Source: Isoetes taiwanensis (taxonomy: Eukaryota > Streptophyta > Lycopodiopsida > Isoetales > Isoetaceae). Taken from it: DNA of 64,000 nt. The translations under genes and the position numbers were made by a program. The stretch is from positions 9,949,003-10,013,002 of the forward strand of contig JAJEKV010000006.1 in NCBI GenBank assembly GCA_021234155.1, read 5' to 3'. The first letter of the stretch is position 1, and each line of letters starts with the position of its first letter. The notes under the pieces were generated by a model. That model did not search any database, was not told where the DNA came from, and saw nothing but the letters and a program-made list of their open reading frames with translations. This document shows, piece after piece, positions 23,408 to 34,862 of this stretch.

Positions 23408-24508
23408 CTAACCCTTTGACCTAGACCTTCTCAGAAAATTCGAAAATTGGGGCGTGTCTTTGGAGATGAATTAGGAATCCGGTGGCAAAAATCGGAATTT
23501 ATTTTTCGTACAATGCATTAATTACAATTTATGAATGTCTTGCCCTTTGCAAAAGCCCCCCGACTTCTACTTGCCACATCGGGAGGAGGACGGGGCCCAA
23601 ACTCCGCTCCGTCGGTTCCCCTTGCTCCGTATTCTCATTTGCGACTTCTCGGCCGAGTCCCAAGTGCAGCAGACCAAGTCCGGCCCCAAAGCGCCAAACC
23701 CTTCTAGAACACGGCAGCCCACGGGGTTTCGTTTTGGAGGCCCTCTCCTTGTCGGTCGGTCGGGACCTTGCGCCCGTGACTTGGCGTGGAGTGGGGTGTT
23801 GGCCTTGAGGCGGGGACCCTAAAATCCCGAAGGCTTGCGAATTTCCTCTCCCCAAGGCCTTGGGGGGGGGCCGGAGGCGACCTCCCCTCTCGGAATCGTG
23901 ATTTGGCTTTGCCAATGGACTCGAGAACGTCGACATTGACACGGGGACCAAGTTCGTGGCGGAAGACCACCCGACCTCCAAAAGCCAAAGTAGCTCACTT
24001 CCATCACACTCGTAGTCAATTGGCCTAGGATGTGGATGCGGGATCTTGTCGTGGGGCGTGAGTGTTTCTTTCTTTTGCAAAACCGACCTTGTAACTTGCT
24101 CCCTAGGGTAATTTCGCCATTCCGGACGATTTGGCGGGGTCGATTTGCCATTAGGAACCTCCCGGTGCGAACGACAAAGCAGTCTGCGGTTTATACAAGC
24201 CCGGACCTCGGGGCGCCAGCGGTTTGACAAGTTCTCGGACTGATCACGGAATCTTTTGGGCCTTCAGAAAGGGGCCCTGAGCGGAGGATCAGCGGTGGGA
24301 TAGGGAGGCAGGGCTCGGGAGGGTGGTCATAAGCGTGCGACCCGGGGCCTTGGCCGCCGGGAAGGCTGCCTCGGAAACTTTTTTGGATCCGCCTCTTGGG
24401 GTGGGACTCTCCCCTCTTGTGAGGGATCCACCGCAAGGTCAGCCTCGTTTGACTTGGGAAGCGTGCGGCTCGGTTGCCACCAGCGGGCTGCCCCCGACCG
24501 TTCTAATG
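23408..24508 (+). repeat. Array unit with tail B (unit 3)
   Basis: Core plus tail B, 1,101 bp; differs from unit 1 mainly by one- to three-base indels in C/G-rich stretches. Confidence 0.85.
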
Positions 24509-25344
24509 CTAACCCTTTGACCTAGACCTTCCAAAAATTTGAAAAAATTGGGCTGTGTCTTTGGAGATGAATTAGGAATCCGGTGGCAAAAAATCAGAAT
24601 TTATTTTCGTACAATGCATTAATTGTGAATTTATGAATGTCTTGCCCTTTGCCAAAGCGCCCCCGACTTCTACTTGCCACATCGGGAGGAGGACGGGGCC
24701 CAAACTCCGCTCCGTCGGTTCCCCTTGCTCCGTATTCTCGGCTGCGGCTTCTCGCCAGGTCCCAAGTGCAACAGACCAAGTCTCGGCCCCAAAGCATAAA
24801 CCCTTCTAGAACGACAACCCCACGGGGTTTCGTTTGGAGAGCCCTCTCCTTGTCGGTCGGTAGGGACCTTTAGCGTGACTGGGGCGTTGGAGTGGGGGTG
24901 CTTGCCAGAATTCCCCTCCCCCAAGGCGGGGACCCTAAAATCCCGAAAGCTGCTTGCCCAATGATTGAGTTCATTACAAGTTAATTATGCCATCCATGTC
25001 AAATAGCTTTAGGAGTCAATTGGCCTAGGATGTGGATGCGGGTTGAACATGGGCATTCTCTCTATCCATATGCCTTGATCTTTGAAACACAACCATCATC
25101 ACAAGCAACCAAATCTAAACCTCCCCGACAAAACCCGCGGTTTAGTCTTTTGCGGTTTTTTACGTAATCTTTTTATCTTCATTCTAGTAGTTATGATGCT
25201 TTTAGGGTAATCATTTATCTTCATTCTAATAGTTATGATGCTTATATTCTGGATGCAATCTTAGACCAAGTATCCCGTCCGGTTCCGACCAAGGTCAACC
25301 CCAAAGTGCCAGTGATCCCACAAACTCCATTCCTTTGACCTTAG
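24509..25344 (+). repeat. Array unit with tail A, containing pieces of tail B (unit 4)
   Basis: Core plus tail A, 836 bp. A tail-B piece ('gtcaattggcctaggatgtg') sits at 25,015-25,042 within otherwise tail-A sequence, and 25,120-25,165 mixes 'cccgacaaaacc..gcggttt' (B) with 'tagtcttttgc' (A). Confidence 0.8.
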
Positions 25345-26444
25345 CTAACCCTTTGACCTAGACCTTCTCAGAAAATTCGAAAATTGGAACGTGTCTTTGG
25401 AGATGAATTAGGAATCCGGTGGCAAAAAATCAGAATTTATTTTTAGGTACAATGCATTAATTGCAATTTATGAATGTCTTGCCCTTTGCAAAAGCCCCGA
25501 CTTCTACTTGCCACATCCGGAGGAGGACAGGCCCAAACTCGCTCCGTCGGTTCCCCTTGCTCCGTATTATTCGGCTGCGGCTTCGGCCGGTCCCAAGTGC
25601 AGCAGACCAAGTCACCGGCCCCAAAGCGCCAAACCCTTCTAGGGCACGGCAACCCGCGGGGTTTACGTTTTGGAGGCCCTCTCCTTGTCGGTCGATTTGG
25701 GACCTTGCGTGACTTGGCGTGGAGTGGGGTGTTGATGCCGGGCGGGGACCCTAAAATCCCCAGGGCTGCTTGCCGAATTTCCTCTCCCCAAGGGCGGGGG
25801 GCCGGGCGACCTCCCCTCTCGGAATCGTGATTTGGCTTTGCCAATGGACTCGAAGCTAGTCGACATTGCCACAGGGACCAAGTTACGTGGCGAGGAAGAC
25901 CACCGACCTCAAGAAGCGCCAAAGTGGCTCACTTCCATCACACTCGTAGTCAATTGGCCTAGGATGTGGATGCGGGATCTTGTCGTGGGGGCGTGAGTGT
26001 TTCTTTCTTTTGCAAAACCGACCTTGTAACTTGCTCCCTAGGGTAATTTCGCCATTCGGACGATTTGGCGGTCGATTTGCCATTAGGAACCTCCCGGTGC
26101 CGAGCGACAAAACCTTGCGGTTTATACAAAGCCAGAGCCTCGGGGGGCCCTTGGTTTGACAAGTTCTCCAGGGCCGGATCCCGGAATCTTTTGGGCCTTC
26201 GAAGAGGGGCCCCTGAGCGGAGGATCAGCGGTTGGATAGGGAACCCGGGCTCGGGAGGGTGGTCATTAGCGTGCGGCCCGGGGAGGCGGCTGCCGGGGAA
26301 GGGCTGCCCTCGGGAACTTTTTTGGATCCGCCTCTTGGGGTCAGGACTCTCCCCTCTTGTGAGGATCCGCAGGTCTGGCCTCGTTTGACTTGGGGAGGCG
26401 TGCCATTTCGGTTGCCACCTTGGGCTGCCCGAGCCGTTCTAATG
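25345..26444 (+). repeat. Array unit with tail B (unit 5)
   Basis: Core plus tail B, 1,100 bp, with the GGATCC-bounded hairpin block at about 26,324-26,368. Confidence 0.85.
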
Positions 26445-27395
26445 CTAACCCTTTGACCTAGACCTTCTCAAAAATTTCGAAAAGAATTGAGCGTGTCTTT
26501 GGAGATGAATTAGGAATCCGGTGGCAAAAAATCAGAATTTATTTTAGGTACAATGCATTAGTTGAATTTATGAATGTCTTGCCCTTTGCAAAGCGCCCCA
26601 GACTTCTACTTGCCACATCGGGAGGAGGACAGGCCCAAACTCCGCTCCGTCGGTTCCCCTTGCTCCGTATTTCGGCTGCGGCTTTCGGCCAGGTCCCAAG
26701 TGCAACAGACCAAGTCTCGGCCCCCAAAGCGCAAACCCTTCTAGAACACGACAACCCACCGGGGTTTACGTTTTGGAGGCCCTCTCCTTGTCGGTCGGTA
26801 GGGACCTTAGCGTGACTTGGCGATGGAGTGGGGGTGTTGGCCTTGAGGCGGGGACCCTAAAATCCCAGGAAGCTGCTTGCCCAATTGAGTTCTCCCAAGG
26901 TTAATTATGCCATCCATGTCCAAATTTGGCCAATTTTGACATTGCCACAGGGGACCAAGTTTGAACATGGGCATTCAGAAAAAGTAGCTTCCTTCCTTCC
27001 TTCCTTCGTAGTCAATTGGCCTAGGATGTGGATCGGGGATCACAGTGTTTCTTTCTTTTCAAAACCAACCAACTTCTAAATTTAAGCCATTAGGACGATT
27101 TGGTTAGTCTTTTGCCATTAGGGGCCTCCCGATTGCCCGGAGCGACAAATCATTTTATCTTCATTTCTAGTGACAAGTTCTATGATGAATCTTTTGGGCC
27201 TTCGAAGAGGGGCCCTAATCATTTATCTTCATTCTAATAGGTGGTGATGCGTTATATTCTCAATGCCTCAATCTTTTGGATCCCCCTCTTGGGGCCGGAC
27301 TCTCCCCTCTGTGAGGGGACCAAGGTCTGGCCCGTTTGACTTGGGGAAGGGTGCCATCTCAAACTCCCATTCCTTTGCTGCCGGCAGTTCTAATG
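26445..27395 (+). repeat. Array unit with base-level A/B mosaic tail (unit 6)
   Basis: The core is normal, but from 26,885 to 27,395 the tail switches many times between A and B in register. Examples: 'ttaattatgccatccatgtc' (A), 'gacattgccacaggggacc' (B), 'ttgaacatgggcattc' (A), 'gtcaattggcctaggatg' (B), 'atcattttatcttcattt' (A), 'cttttgggccttcgaag' (B), 'tatattctcaatgcct' (A), 'cctcttggggcc' (B), 'cattcctttgctgc' (A). Confidence 0.85.
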
Positions 27396-30300
27396 CTAAC
27401 CCTTTGACCTAGACCTTCTCCGAAAATTTGAAAATTGGGCTGTGTTTGGAGATGAATTAGGAATCCGGTGGCAAAAATCAAATTTATTTTAGTACAATGC
27501 ATTAATTGCGAATTTATGAATGTCTTGCCTTTGCCAAAGCCCCCCGACTTCTACTTGCCACATCGGGAGGAGGGACAGGCCCAAACTCCGCTCCGTCGGT
27601 TCCCTTGCTCCATTATTCTCGGCTGCGGCTTCCGGCCAGGTCCCAAGTGCAGCAGACCAAGTCGGCCCCCCAAAGCGCCAAACCCTTCTAGAACACGGCA
27701 ACCCACGGGGGTTTCGTTTGGAGGCCCTCTCCTTGTCGGTCGGTCGGGGACCTTGCCGTGACTTGGCGTGGAGTGGGGTGTTGGCCGAGGCGGGGACCCT
27801 AAAATCCCCAGGAGCTGCTTGCCCCGAATTTCCTCTCCCAAGGCCTTGGGGGCCGGGCGAGGCGACCTCCCTCTCGGAATCGTGATTTGGCTTTGCCAAT
27901 GGACTCGAAGCGTCGACATTGCCACGGGGACCAAGTTACGTGGCGGGGAAGACCACCCGACCTCCAAGAAGCGCCAAAGTAGCTCACTTCCATCACACTC
28001 GTAGTCAATTGGCCTAGGATGTGGATGCGGGATACTGTCGTGGAGGGCGTGAGTGTTTCTTTCTTTTGCAAAACCGACCTTGTAACTTGCTCCCTAGGGT
28101 AATTTACCGCCATTCCGGACGATTTGGCGGGGGTCGATTTGCCATTAGGAGCCTCCCGGTGCCCGAACGACAAAACAACTGCGGTTTATACAAGGCCGAC
28201 CTCCGGGGCCTTGGTTTGACAAGTTCTCGGGGCCGGATCTGGAATCTTTTGGGCCTTCGAAGAGGGCCCTCGGAGCGGAGGATCAGCGGTTGGATAGGGG
28301 AACCCGGGCTCGGGAGGGTGGTCATTAAGCGTGCGGCCCAGGGGGCTGCCGAGGGAAGGGCTGCCTCGGGAACCTTTTTTGGATCCAGCCTCTTGGGGTC
28401 CGGACTCTCCCCTCTTGTGAGGGATCCCTGCAAGGTCCTGGCCTCGTTTGACTTGGGGAAGGGTGCCAGCTCGGTTGCCCTACAGCGGGCTGCCCCGACC
28501 GTTCTAATGCTAACCATTTGACCCTAGACCTTCTCCAAAAAATTTCGAAAATTGGGTTGTGTGCTGGAGATGAATTAGGAATCAGGTGGCAAAAATCAGA
28601 ATTTATTTTCGTACAATGCATTAATTGCGAATTTATGAATGTCTTGCCCTTTGCAAAGCCCCCGACTTCTACTTGCCACATCGGGGGAGGAGGACAGGCC
28701 CAAACTCCGCTCCGTCGGTTCCCCTTGCTCCAGTATTCACCGGCTGCGGCTTCTCGGCCAGGTCCCAAGTGCAGCTTGAGACCAAGTCTCGGCCCCAAAG
28801 CGCAAACCCTTCTAGAACACGGCAACCCACGGGGTTTTACGTTTGGAGAGCCCTCTCCTTGTCGGTCGGCGGGACCTTGGCCCGTGACTTGGCGTGGAGT
28901 GGGGGTGTTGATGCCGAGCGGGGACCCTAAAATCCCGGAGGCTGCTTGCCCGAATTTCCCTCTCCCCAAGGCCACGAGGACGGGCCAGGCGACCTCCCCT
29001 CTCGGGAATCGCGATTTGGCTCTGCCAATGGACTCGGCGTCGACATTGCCATGGGGACCAAGTTACGTGGCGAAGACCACCCGACCTCAAGAAGCGCCAA
29101 AGTAGCTCACTTCCATCACACTCGTAGTCAATTGGCCTAGGATGTGGATGCGGGATCTTGTCGTGGGCGTGAGTGTTTCTTTCTTTTGCAAAATCGACCT
29201 TGTAACTTGCTACCTAGGGTAATTTAGCCATTCGGACGATTTAGCGGGTCGATTTGCCATTCGGAACCTCCCGGTGCCCGAACGACAAAACAACTGCGCT
29301 TTATACAAAGGCCGACCTCGGGGCGCCCGCGGTTTGACAAGTTCTCTGGACCGATCTGGAATCTTTTGGGCCTTCGAAGAGGGGGCCCCTAAGCGAAGGA
29401 TCCAACGGTGGGATAGGGGAACCGGGCCGGGGAGGGTGGTCATTAGCGTGCACCCCGGGGGGCGCTGCGGGAAGGGCTGCCTCGGGGAACTTTTGGATCC
29501 CACCTCTTGGGGTGGGACTCTCCCCTCTTGTGAGGGATCCCGCAAGGTCTCGGGCCTCGTTTGACTTGGGGAAGGGTGCGGCTCGGTTTGCCACTGCGGG
29601 CGGGCCCCGGCCCGTTCTAATGCTAACCCTTTGACCTAGACCTTCTCCAAAAATTTCCCGAAAATTGGGTTGTGCTGGAGATGAATTAGGAATCCGGTGG
29701 CAAAAAATCAGAATTTATTTTAGTACAATGCATTAATTCAGAATTTATGAATGTCTTTGCAAAGCCCCCGACTTCTACTTGCCAAATCCGGAGGAGGACA
29801 GGCCCAAACTCCGCTCCGTCAGTTTCCCCTTGCTCCGTATTCTCGGCTGCAGCTTCCGGCCAGGTCCCAAGTGCAACGGACAAGTCTCCGGCCCCAAAAG
29901 CGCCAAACCCTTCTAGAACACGGCAGCCCACCGGGGTTTCGTTTTGGAGGCCCTCTCCTTGTCCGGTCGGCGGGACCTTGCCGTGACTTGGCGTGGAATG
30001 GGGGTGTTGGCCTTGAGGCGGGGACCCTAAAATCCCCGGGCTGCTTGCCCCGAATTTCCTCTCCCAAGGCCACGGGGGGGGGACGGGCAACCTCCCCTCC
30101 GGAATCGTGATTTGGCTCGCCAATGGACTCAAGCGTCGACATTGCCACGGGGACCAAGTTCCGTGGCGGAAGACCACCGACCTCCAAGAAGCGCCAAAGT
30201 AGCTCACTTCCATCACACTCTAAGTCAATTGGCCTAGGATGTGGATGGGGATCTTGTCGTGGAGGGCGTGAGTGATTCTTTCTTTTGCAAAACCGACCTT

Positions 30301-32922
30301 GTAACTTGCTCCCTAGGGTAATTTCGCCATTAGGACGATTTGGCGGGGTCGGTTTGCCACCGGGAGCTTCCCGGTGCGAGCGACAAAACATGCTGCGATT
30401 TATACAAGGCATTAACCGGGGCCTTTGGATGTTCTCGGCGGTTTGACAAGTTCTCCCGGACCGATCTTGAGCGGAGGATCCAGCGGTGGGATAGAGGGAA
30501 GGGCTCCCGGGAGGGTGGTCATTAAGCGTGCGGCCCGGGGGCGCTGCAGGGAAGGGCTGCCTCGGGAACTTTTTGGATCCCCCTCTTGGGTCCTGGGACT
30601 CTCCCCTCTTGTGAGGGATCCCCGCAGGTCCCGGCCTCGTTTGACTTGGGGAAGGGTGCCCATTTCGGTTGCCACCGCAATGGGCTGCCCCGTGGATTCT
30701 AATGCTAACCCTTTGACCTAGACCTTCTCCAGAAAATTTCGAAATTTGAAGCCCGTGTCTTTGGAGATGAATTACGGGGGAATCGGTGGCAAAAAATCAG
30801 AATTTATTTTCGTACAATGCATTAATTGCGAATTTATGAATGTCTTGCCCTGCGCCGCCCCGACTTCTACTTGCCACATCGGAGGAGGACAGGCCCAAAC
30901 TCGCCCGTCGGTTCCCCTTGCTCAGTATTCACCGGATCGGCTTCTCGGCCAGTCCCAAGTGCAACAGACCAAGTCACCGGCCCCCAAAGCGCCAAACCCT
31001 TCTAGAACACGGCAACCCACGGGGTTTACGTTTGGAGGCCCTCTCCTTGTCCGGTCGGGCGGGACCTTGGGATAGTGACTTGGCGTGGGTGGGGGTGTTG
31101 GCCTTGAGGCGGGGACCCTAAAATCCCCCAAGCTGCTTTTGAATTTCCTCTCCCCAAGGCCACGGGGGCCGGACGGGCGACCTCCCTCTCGGGAATCGTG
31201 ATTTGGCTCTATGGACTTAGAACGTCGACATTGCCCAGGGACCTGTGGGAAGACCACCCGACCTCCAAGAAGCGCCAAAGTAGCTCACTTCCATCACACT
31301 TTCGTAGTCAATTGGCCTAGGATGTGGATGCGGGGATACGGCCGTGGGTGGCTTGAGTGTTTCTTTCTTTTGCAAAACCGACCTTGTAACTTGCTCCCTA
31401 GGGTAATTTCGCCATTCGGACGATTTGGCGGTCGATTTGCCATTAGGAGCCTCCCGGCCCCAACGACAAAGCAAAGGCGGTTTATACAAGGCCGACCTCG
31501 GGGCGGGGCCCTTGGTTTGACAAGTTCTCCCGGGACCGATCACGGAATATTTTGGGCCTTCGAAGAGGGGCCCACGAGCGGAGGATCCAGCGGTGGGATA
31601 GGGGCACCGCTCTCGGGAGGGTGGTCATTGGCACGTCATCCCAGGAGCCTTGCCAAGGGAAGGGCTGCCTCGGGAACTTTTTGGATCCCACCTCTTGGGG
31701 TCCGGACTCTCCCCTCTTGTGAGGGATCCCCTGCAAGGTCCCGGCCTCGTTTGACTTGGGGAAGGATGCATTTCGGTTGTTGCCCCAGAACGGGCTGCCC
31801 CCCAAATTCTAATGCTAACCCTTTGACCTAGACCTTCTCCCAGAAAATTTGAAAATTGGGTTGTGTCTTGGAGATGAATTAGGAATCCGGTGGCAAAAAT
31901 CAGAATTTATTTTTCGTACAATGCATTTATTGTGAATTTATGAATGTCTTGCCATCGCAAAAGCCCCGACTTCTACTTGCCACATCGGAGGAGGACAGGC
32001 CCAAACTCGCTCCGTCGGTTCCCTTGCTCCGTATTCTCGGATGCGGCTTCTTGGCCAGTCCCAAGTGCAGCAGACCAAGTCTCGCCCCCAAAGCGCAAAC
32101 CCTTCTAGGAACACGGCAACCCACGGGGTTTACGTTTGGAGGCCTTCTCCTTGTCGGTCGGTAGGGACCTTTGCGCGTGACAGCGTGGAGTGGGGTGTTG
32201 GCCGCGGGCGGGGACCCTAAAATCCCTCGGCCGCTTGCCCCTGAATTTCCTCTCCCCAAGGCCACAGGGGCCGGGACGGCGACCTCCCCTCTCCGGAATC
32301 GATTTGGCTCTATGGACTCGAACGTCGACATTGCCTTGGGGACCAAGTTCCGTGTTGGCGGAAGACCACCCGACCTCCAAGAAACGCCAAAGTAGCTCAC
32401 TTCCATCACACTCGTAGTCAATTGGCCTAGGATGTGGATGCGGGATCTTTGTCGTGGAGGGCGTGAGTGATTCTTTCTTTTTGCAAAACCGACCTTGTAA
32501 CTTGCTCCCTAGGGTAATTTCGCCATTAGGACGATTTGGCGAGGGGTCAATTTGCCATTCCCGAGCCTCCCGGTGCCGAACGACAAAACATCTGCAGTTT
32601 ATACAAGGCCCGAACCTCGGGGCGCCCAGCGGTTTGACAAGTTCTCGGGACCGATCCGAATCTTTTGGGCCTTCGAAGAGGGGCCCTGAGAACGGAGGAT
32701 CCAACGGTCGGATAGAGGAACCGACCCGGGAGGGTGGTCATTAAGCGTCGGACCCCGGGAGCTATTTGCCGGGAAGGGCTCCCTCGGGAACTTTTTGGAT
32801 CCGCCTCTTGGGGTCCAGGACTCTCCCCTCTTGTGAGGGATCCGCAAGGTCCTGGCCTCGTTTGACTTGGGGAAGGGTGCCCATTTCGGTTGCCCCTGCA
32901 ACAGGCTGCCCGGATTCTAATG
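27396..32922 (+). repeat. Array units 7-11, all with tail B
   Basis: Five successive core-plus-B units starting at 27,396, 28,510, 29,623, 30,705 and 31,815. Lengths are 1,082 to 1,114 bp. No tail A occurs in this half. Unit 10 (30,705) lacks a short part of the 'ttttgggccttcgaag' block; the others differ mainly by small C/G indels. Confidence 0.9.
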
Positions 32923-33290
32923 CTAACCCTTTGACCTAGACCTTCTATAGAAAATTTGAAAAATTACGGTGTCGGAGATGAATTAGGAATCCGGCTAGCA
33001 AAAACCGTAATTTATTTTTGTACAATGCATTAATTGCGAATTTATAAATGTCTTGCCATCGCAAAAAGCTCGGCTTCTGCTTCACTTGCCACATCGGAGG
33101 AGGACGGGGCCCAAACTCCACTTCGTCCGGTTCCTCTTGTTCGTGATTCTCTGGCCGCAGCTTCTCGGCGGTCCCAAGTGCAAATGAGACCAAGTCACCG
33201 GCCCCAAAGCGCAAACCCTTCTAGAACACGGCAACCCACGGGGTTTACGTTTGAGGCCCTCTCCTTGTCGATTCGGTCGGATCCTGCCCC
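32923..33290 (+). repeat. Truncated last array unit
   Basis: Starts at the usual anchor and keeps the core up to 'ctctccttgtcg', then leaves the repeat near 33,290 and enters the right subterminal zone. More diverged than the inner units ('ttcctcttgttcgtgattc'), as is usual at array edges. Confidence 0.85.
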
Positions 33291-33675
33291 AGTCACCTCA
33301 CGACTTGGCGTTACATCGGTAAATACGCATCGACGTGTCATCCGATTCTTCCGTAATGTCACGTCCACGCCGCGTCAGCGACGCCACATCGCAGCACATC
33401 CACCGGGCGTGGACACTGTCGTCCACCCGGTCCACACGGAGGATAGACCAAGTGGCGGCGTCGATGCGACATGGCGACGCAAATGTGACGCGAGCGTACA
33501 TGACGCCGCGAAATGTGGCAACATCCCGGTGTGGCGGATCGACATCCACCGTGTGTCGGAGCCGTCAGTCAATGACCGCGTCGACGCCGAAGCGTTCTGC
33601 GGCGATGCGTCACGATGGACGTCGCATGGACGTCCATTCACGGCGATCGCCACGCCGCAGAACGTCGCAAGCCCA
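33291..33675 (-). repeat. CpG-rich subterminal zone, right
   Basis: GACG/CGTC-rich sequence ('cacgccgcgtcagcgacg', 'catggacgtccattcac') with very high CpG content compared with the flanks. It is the counterpart of 18,615-18,960, sharing motifs rather than a long alignment. Open frames on both strands reflect a lack of AT-rich stops and are not genes. Confidence 0.6.
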
Positions 33676-33705
33676 CGTCGCTAAATGACCATTTGTCTTG
33701 TTGTG
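33676..33705 (-). repeat. Right terminal inverted repeat of CACTA-like element
   Basis: ACGTCGCTAAATGACC followed by ATTTGTCTTGTTGTG, the inverted counterpart of 18,585-18,614. On the minus strand it begins CACAACAAGACAAAT, nearer to the usual CACTACAAGAAA. Confidence 0.8.
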
Positions 33706-34612
33706 ACGATGGATAGCAGCTGGTATAAACACTATTGAAGCTTGCATGAGTCTGGTCACTCTCATGTCACGGGTTGTTGTATAGATGGGAAAAAGTAATT
33801 TAGACTCGTATTGCTGCATTATTGCCACAGGATTCCGACCCACAAATTGAAGTAGTTGTGTGGGGTTGCCATCAGGCTATCAAGGTAGGGTGCTTTGTTT
33901 ATTCTATATATAAATTGCTTCTAGATTTTGAAATCTTATCTCTGTCAAATATATGGCATCTTCAGGCCCCTCGGCCACAAATGAGAAAGTGTTTGAACAT
34001 GGGTATGGAATAAGTTGCTTCATTCCAAAGTGGTAGTTCGGTGATAGCGAGTGATCCATAGATGGCTCTGAGTCAAGAGGCTGGTCCATAAAATTGATAA
34101 TCAGATTTCAGAGCTCTGTCCTTTATGTAAGCAAAGGGTGGAGAGCATTGAGCATTGTTTTTTCTTGTGTAAGCAGCTTCCGCAGACATGGTCTTGGTTG
34201 TTAACCCTATTTGGCATGTCTCAATCTAGCCAACAAATTAGCTTGCTATCCACTCTGATGTGTGGCACAAACTGCGAAAACAAGCTTTTCATCTTGCGTG
34301 TCGCTACCTTTTATGGTTGATCTGGAAGAGAAGGAGGTTGTTTATCTTTAAGGGCATGGATATTGCAGATGAGATTCTTCTTTAGTGGGCACAGAGTAAA
34401 ATTGTTAAGGCTTATAATTGTTCTTCTCTTGATCAAGAGAAGAAAGTACTGATTTGGCATACTTACCTTCAGATTCATTCTTATGCATAGACAGGTGGTT
34501 ATGCTCAATTGGATCAGTTTGTCCATTGGGGTTATAATCTTGTCTTTGCATTTTATGTTGTTATAGTTCTTGATTGGTGAATAAAGCTTATCATCCTTCA
34601 AAAAAGAAAGAA
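33706..34612 (+). pseudogene. LINE ORF2, 3' part with zinc finger and 3' end
   Basis: Continues the LINE cut at 18,584. A spacer with 'VYSIYKLLL' near 33,897 precedes the C-terminal zinc finger 'ELCPLCKQRVESIEHCFFLC' at 34,110-34,165 (C-x2-C, then H and C). Next come 'QTWSWLLTLFGMSQ' and, in a shifted frame, 'LIWKRRRLFIFKG' near 34,320-34,355, both typical of zf-RVT tails. The element ends with 'aataaagctt' and 'catccttcaaaaaa' near 34,580-34,610. Several stops and frameshifts. Confidence 0.8.
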
Positions 34613-34862
34613 ACAAAATGCCAAGATATCAATTATTATTGCATAATTTTTATTTTATTTTTTTATTTTTTTATTTTATTTTATGGATCGCATGCTACTT
34701 GCACTCATCCACTTTATTCATTGAGATCTTGTCACCATACACATCGTCGAGACCCCTATTGTCAATTGAACCTCCAAAATGGCATGCTCCAGTACCACAA
34801 GCAAGATGGTGGAGAAATTGAACCTCCATGTTATGCTAGGATACGACACACTAGTCCATTTT

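Larger units (their letters stand above)
20488..33290 (+). repeat. Complex tandem array (12.8 kb)
   Basis: GC-rich array of related units. A shared core runs from 'ctaaccctttgacctagacc' through 'gatgaattaggaat', 'acttctacttgccac', 'ccaaacccttctag', 'ctctccttgtcggtc', 'acttggcgtggagtg' to 'ggggaccctaaaatcccc'. After the core a unit has either tail A (short) or tail B (long). Using the ctaaccctttg anchor, units start at 21,510, 22,626, 23,408, 24,509, 25,345, 26,445, 27,396, 28,510, 29,623, 30,705, 31,815 and 32,923, giving lengths 1116, 782, 1101, 836, 1100, 951, 1114, 1113, 1082, 1110 and 1108. The many open frames here are not conserved between units because small indels abound next to C/G runs; I call none of them a gene. 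Confidence 0.9.
18585..33705 (+). mobile_element. CACTA-like DNA transposon, 15.1 kb, carrying a tandem array
   Basis: The left end begins CACAACAGGAGAAA then GGTCATTTAGCGACGT. The right end is its inverted copy (ACGTCGCTAAATGACC then ATTTGTCTTGTTGTG). This closely resembles plant CACTA (En/Spm) ends, normally CACTACAAGAAA plus an 'AGCGACG' block. Inside both ends lie CpG-rich subterminal repeats, as in CACTA elements. The expected 3-bp target duplication is ATG on the left against ACG on the right, a near match. The flanks are the two halves of one LINE, which supports a real insertion. I found no convincing transposase; the interior is a minisatellite, about 1.1 kb of unassigned DNA and the 12.8-kb array. 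It would be non-autonomous. The CACTA label rests on the ends only. Confidence 0.7.

Noticed and set aside
20488-33290. Dozens of open frames of 60-230 codons on both strands in the GC-rich tandem array
   Set aside because: They begin and end differently in each unit, switch frame at small indels, show no domain, and occur on both strands at once. GC-rich repeat sequence gives such frames without coding.
33298-33688. Overlapping open frames on both strands at the right end of the CACTA-like element
   Set aside because: Same reason: high CpG content; none has a recognisable domain.
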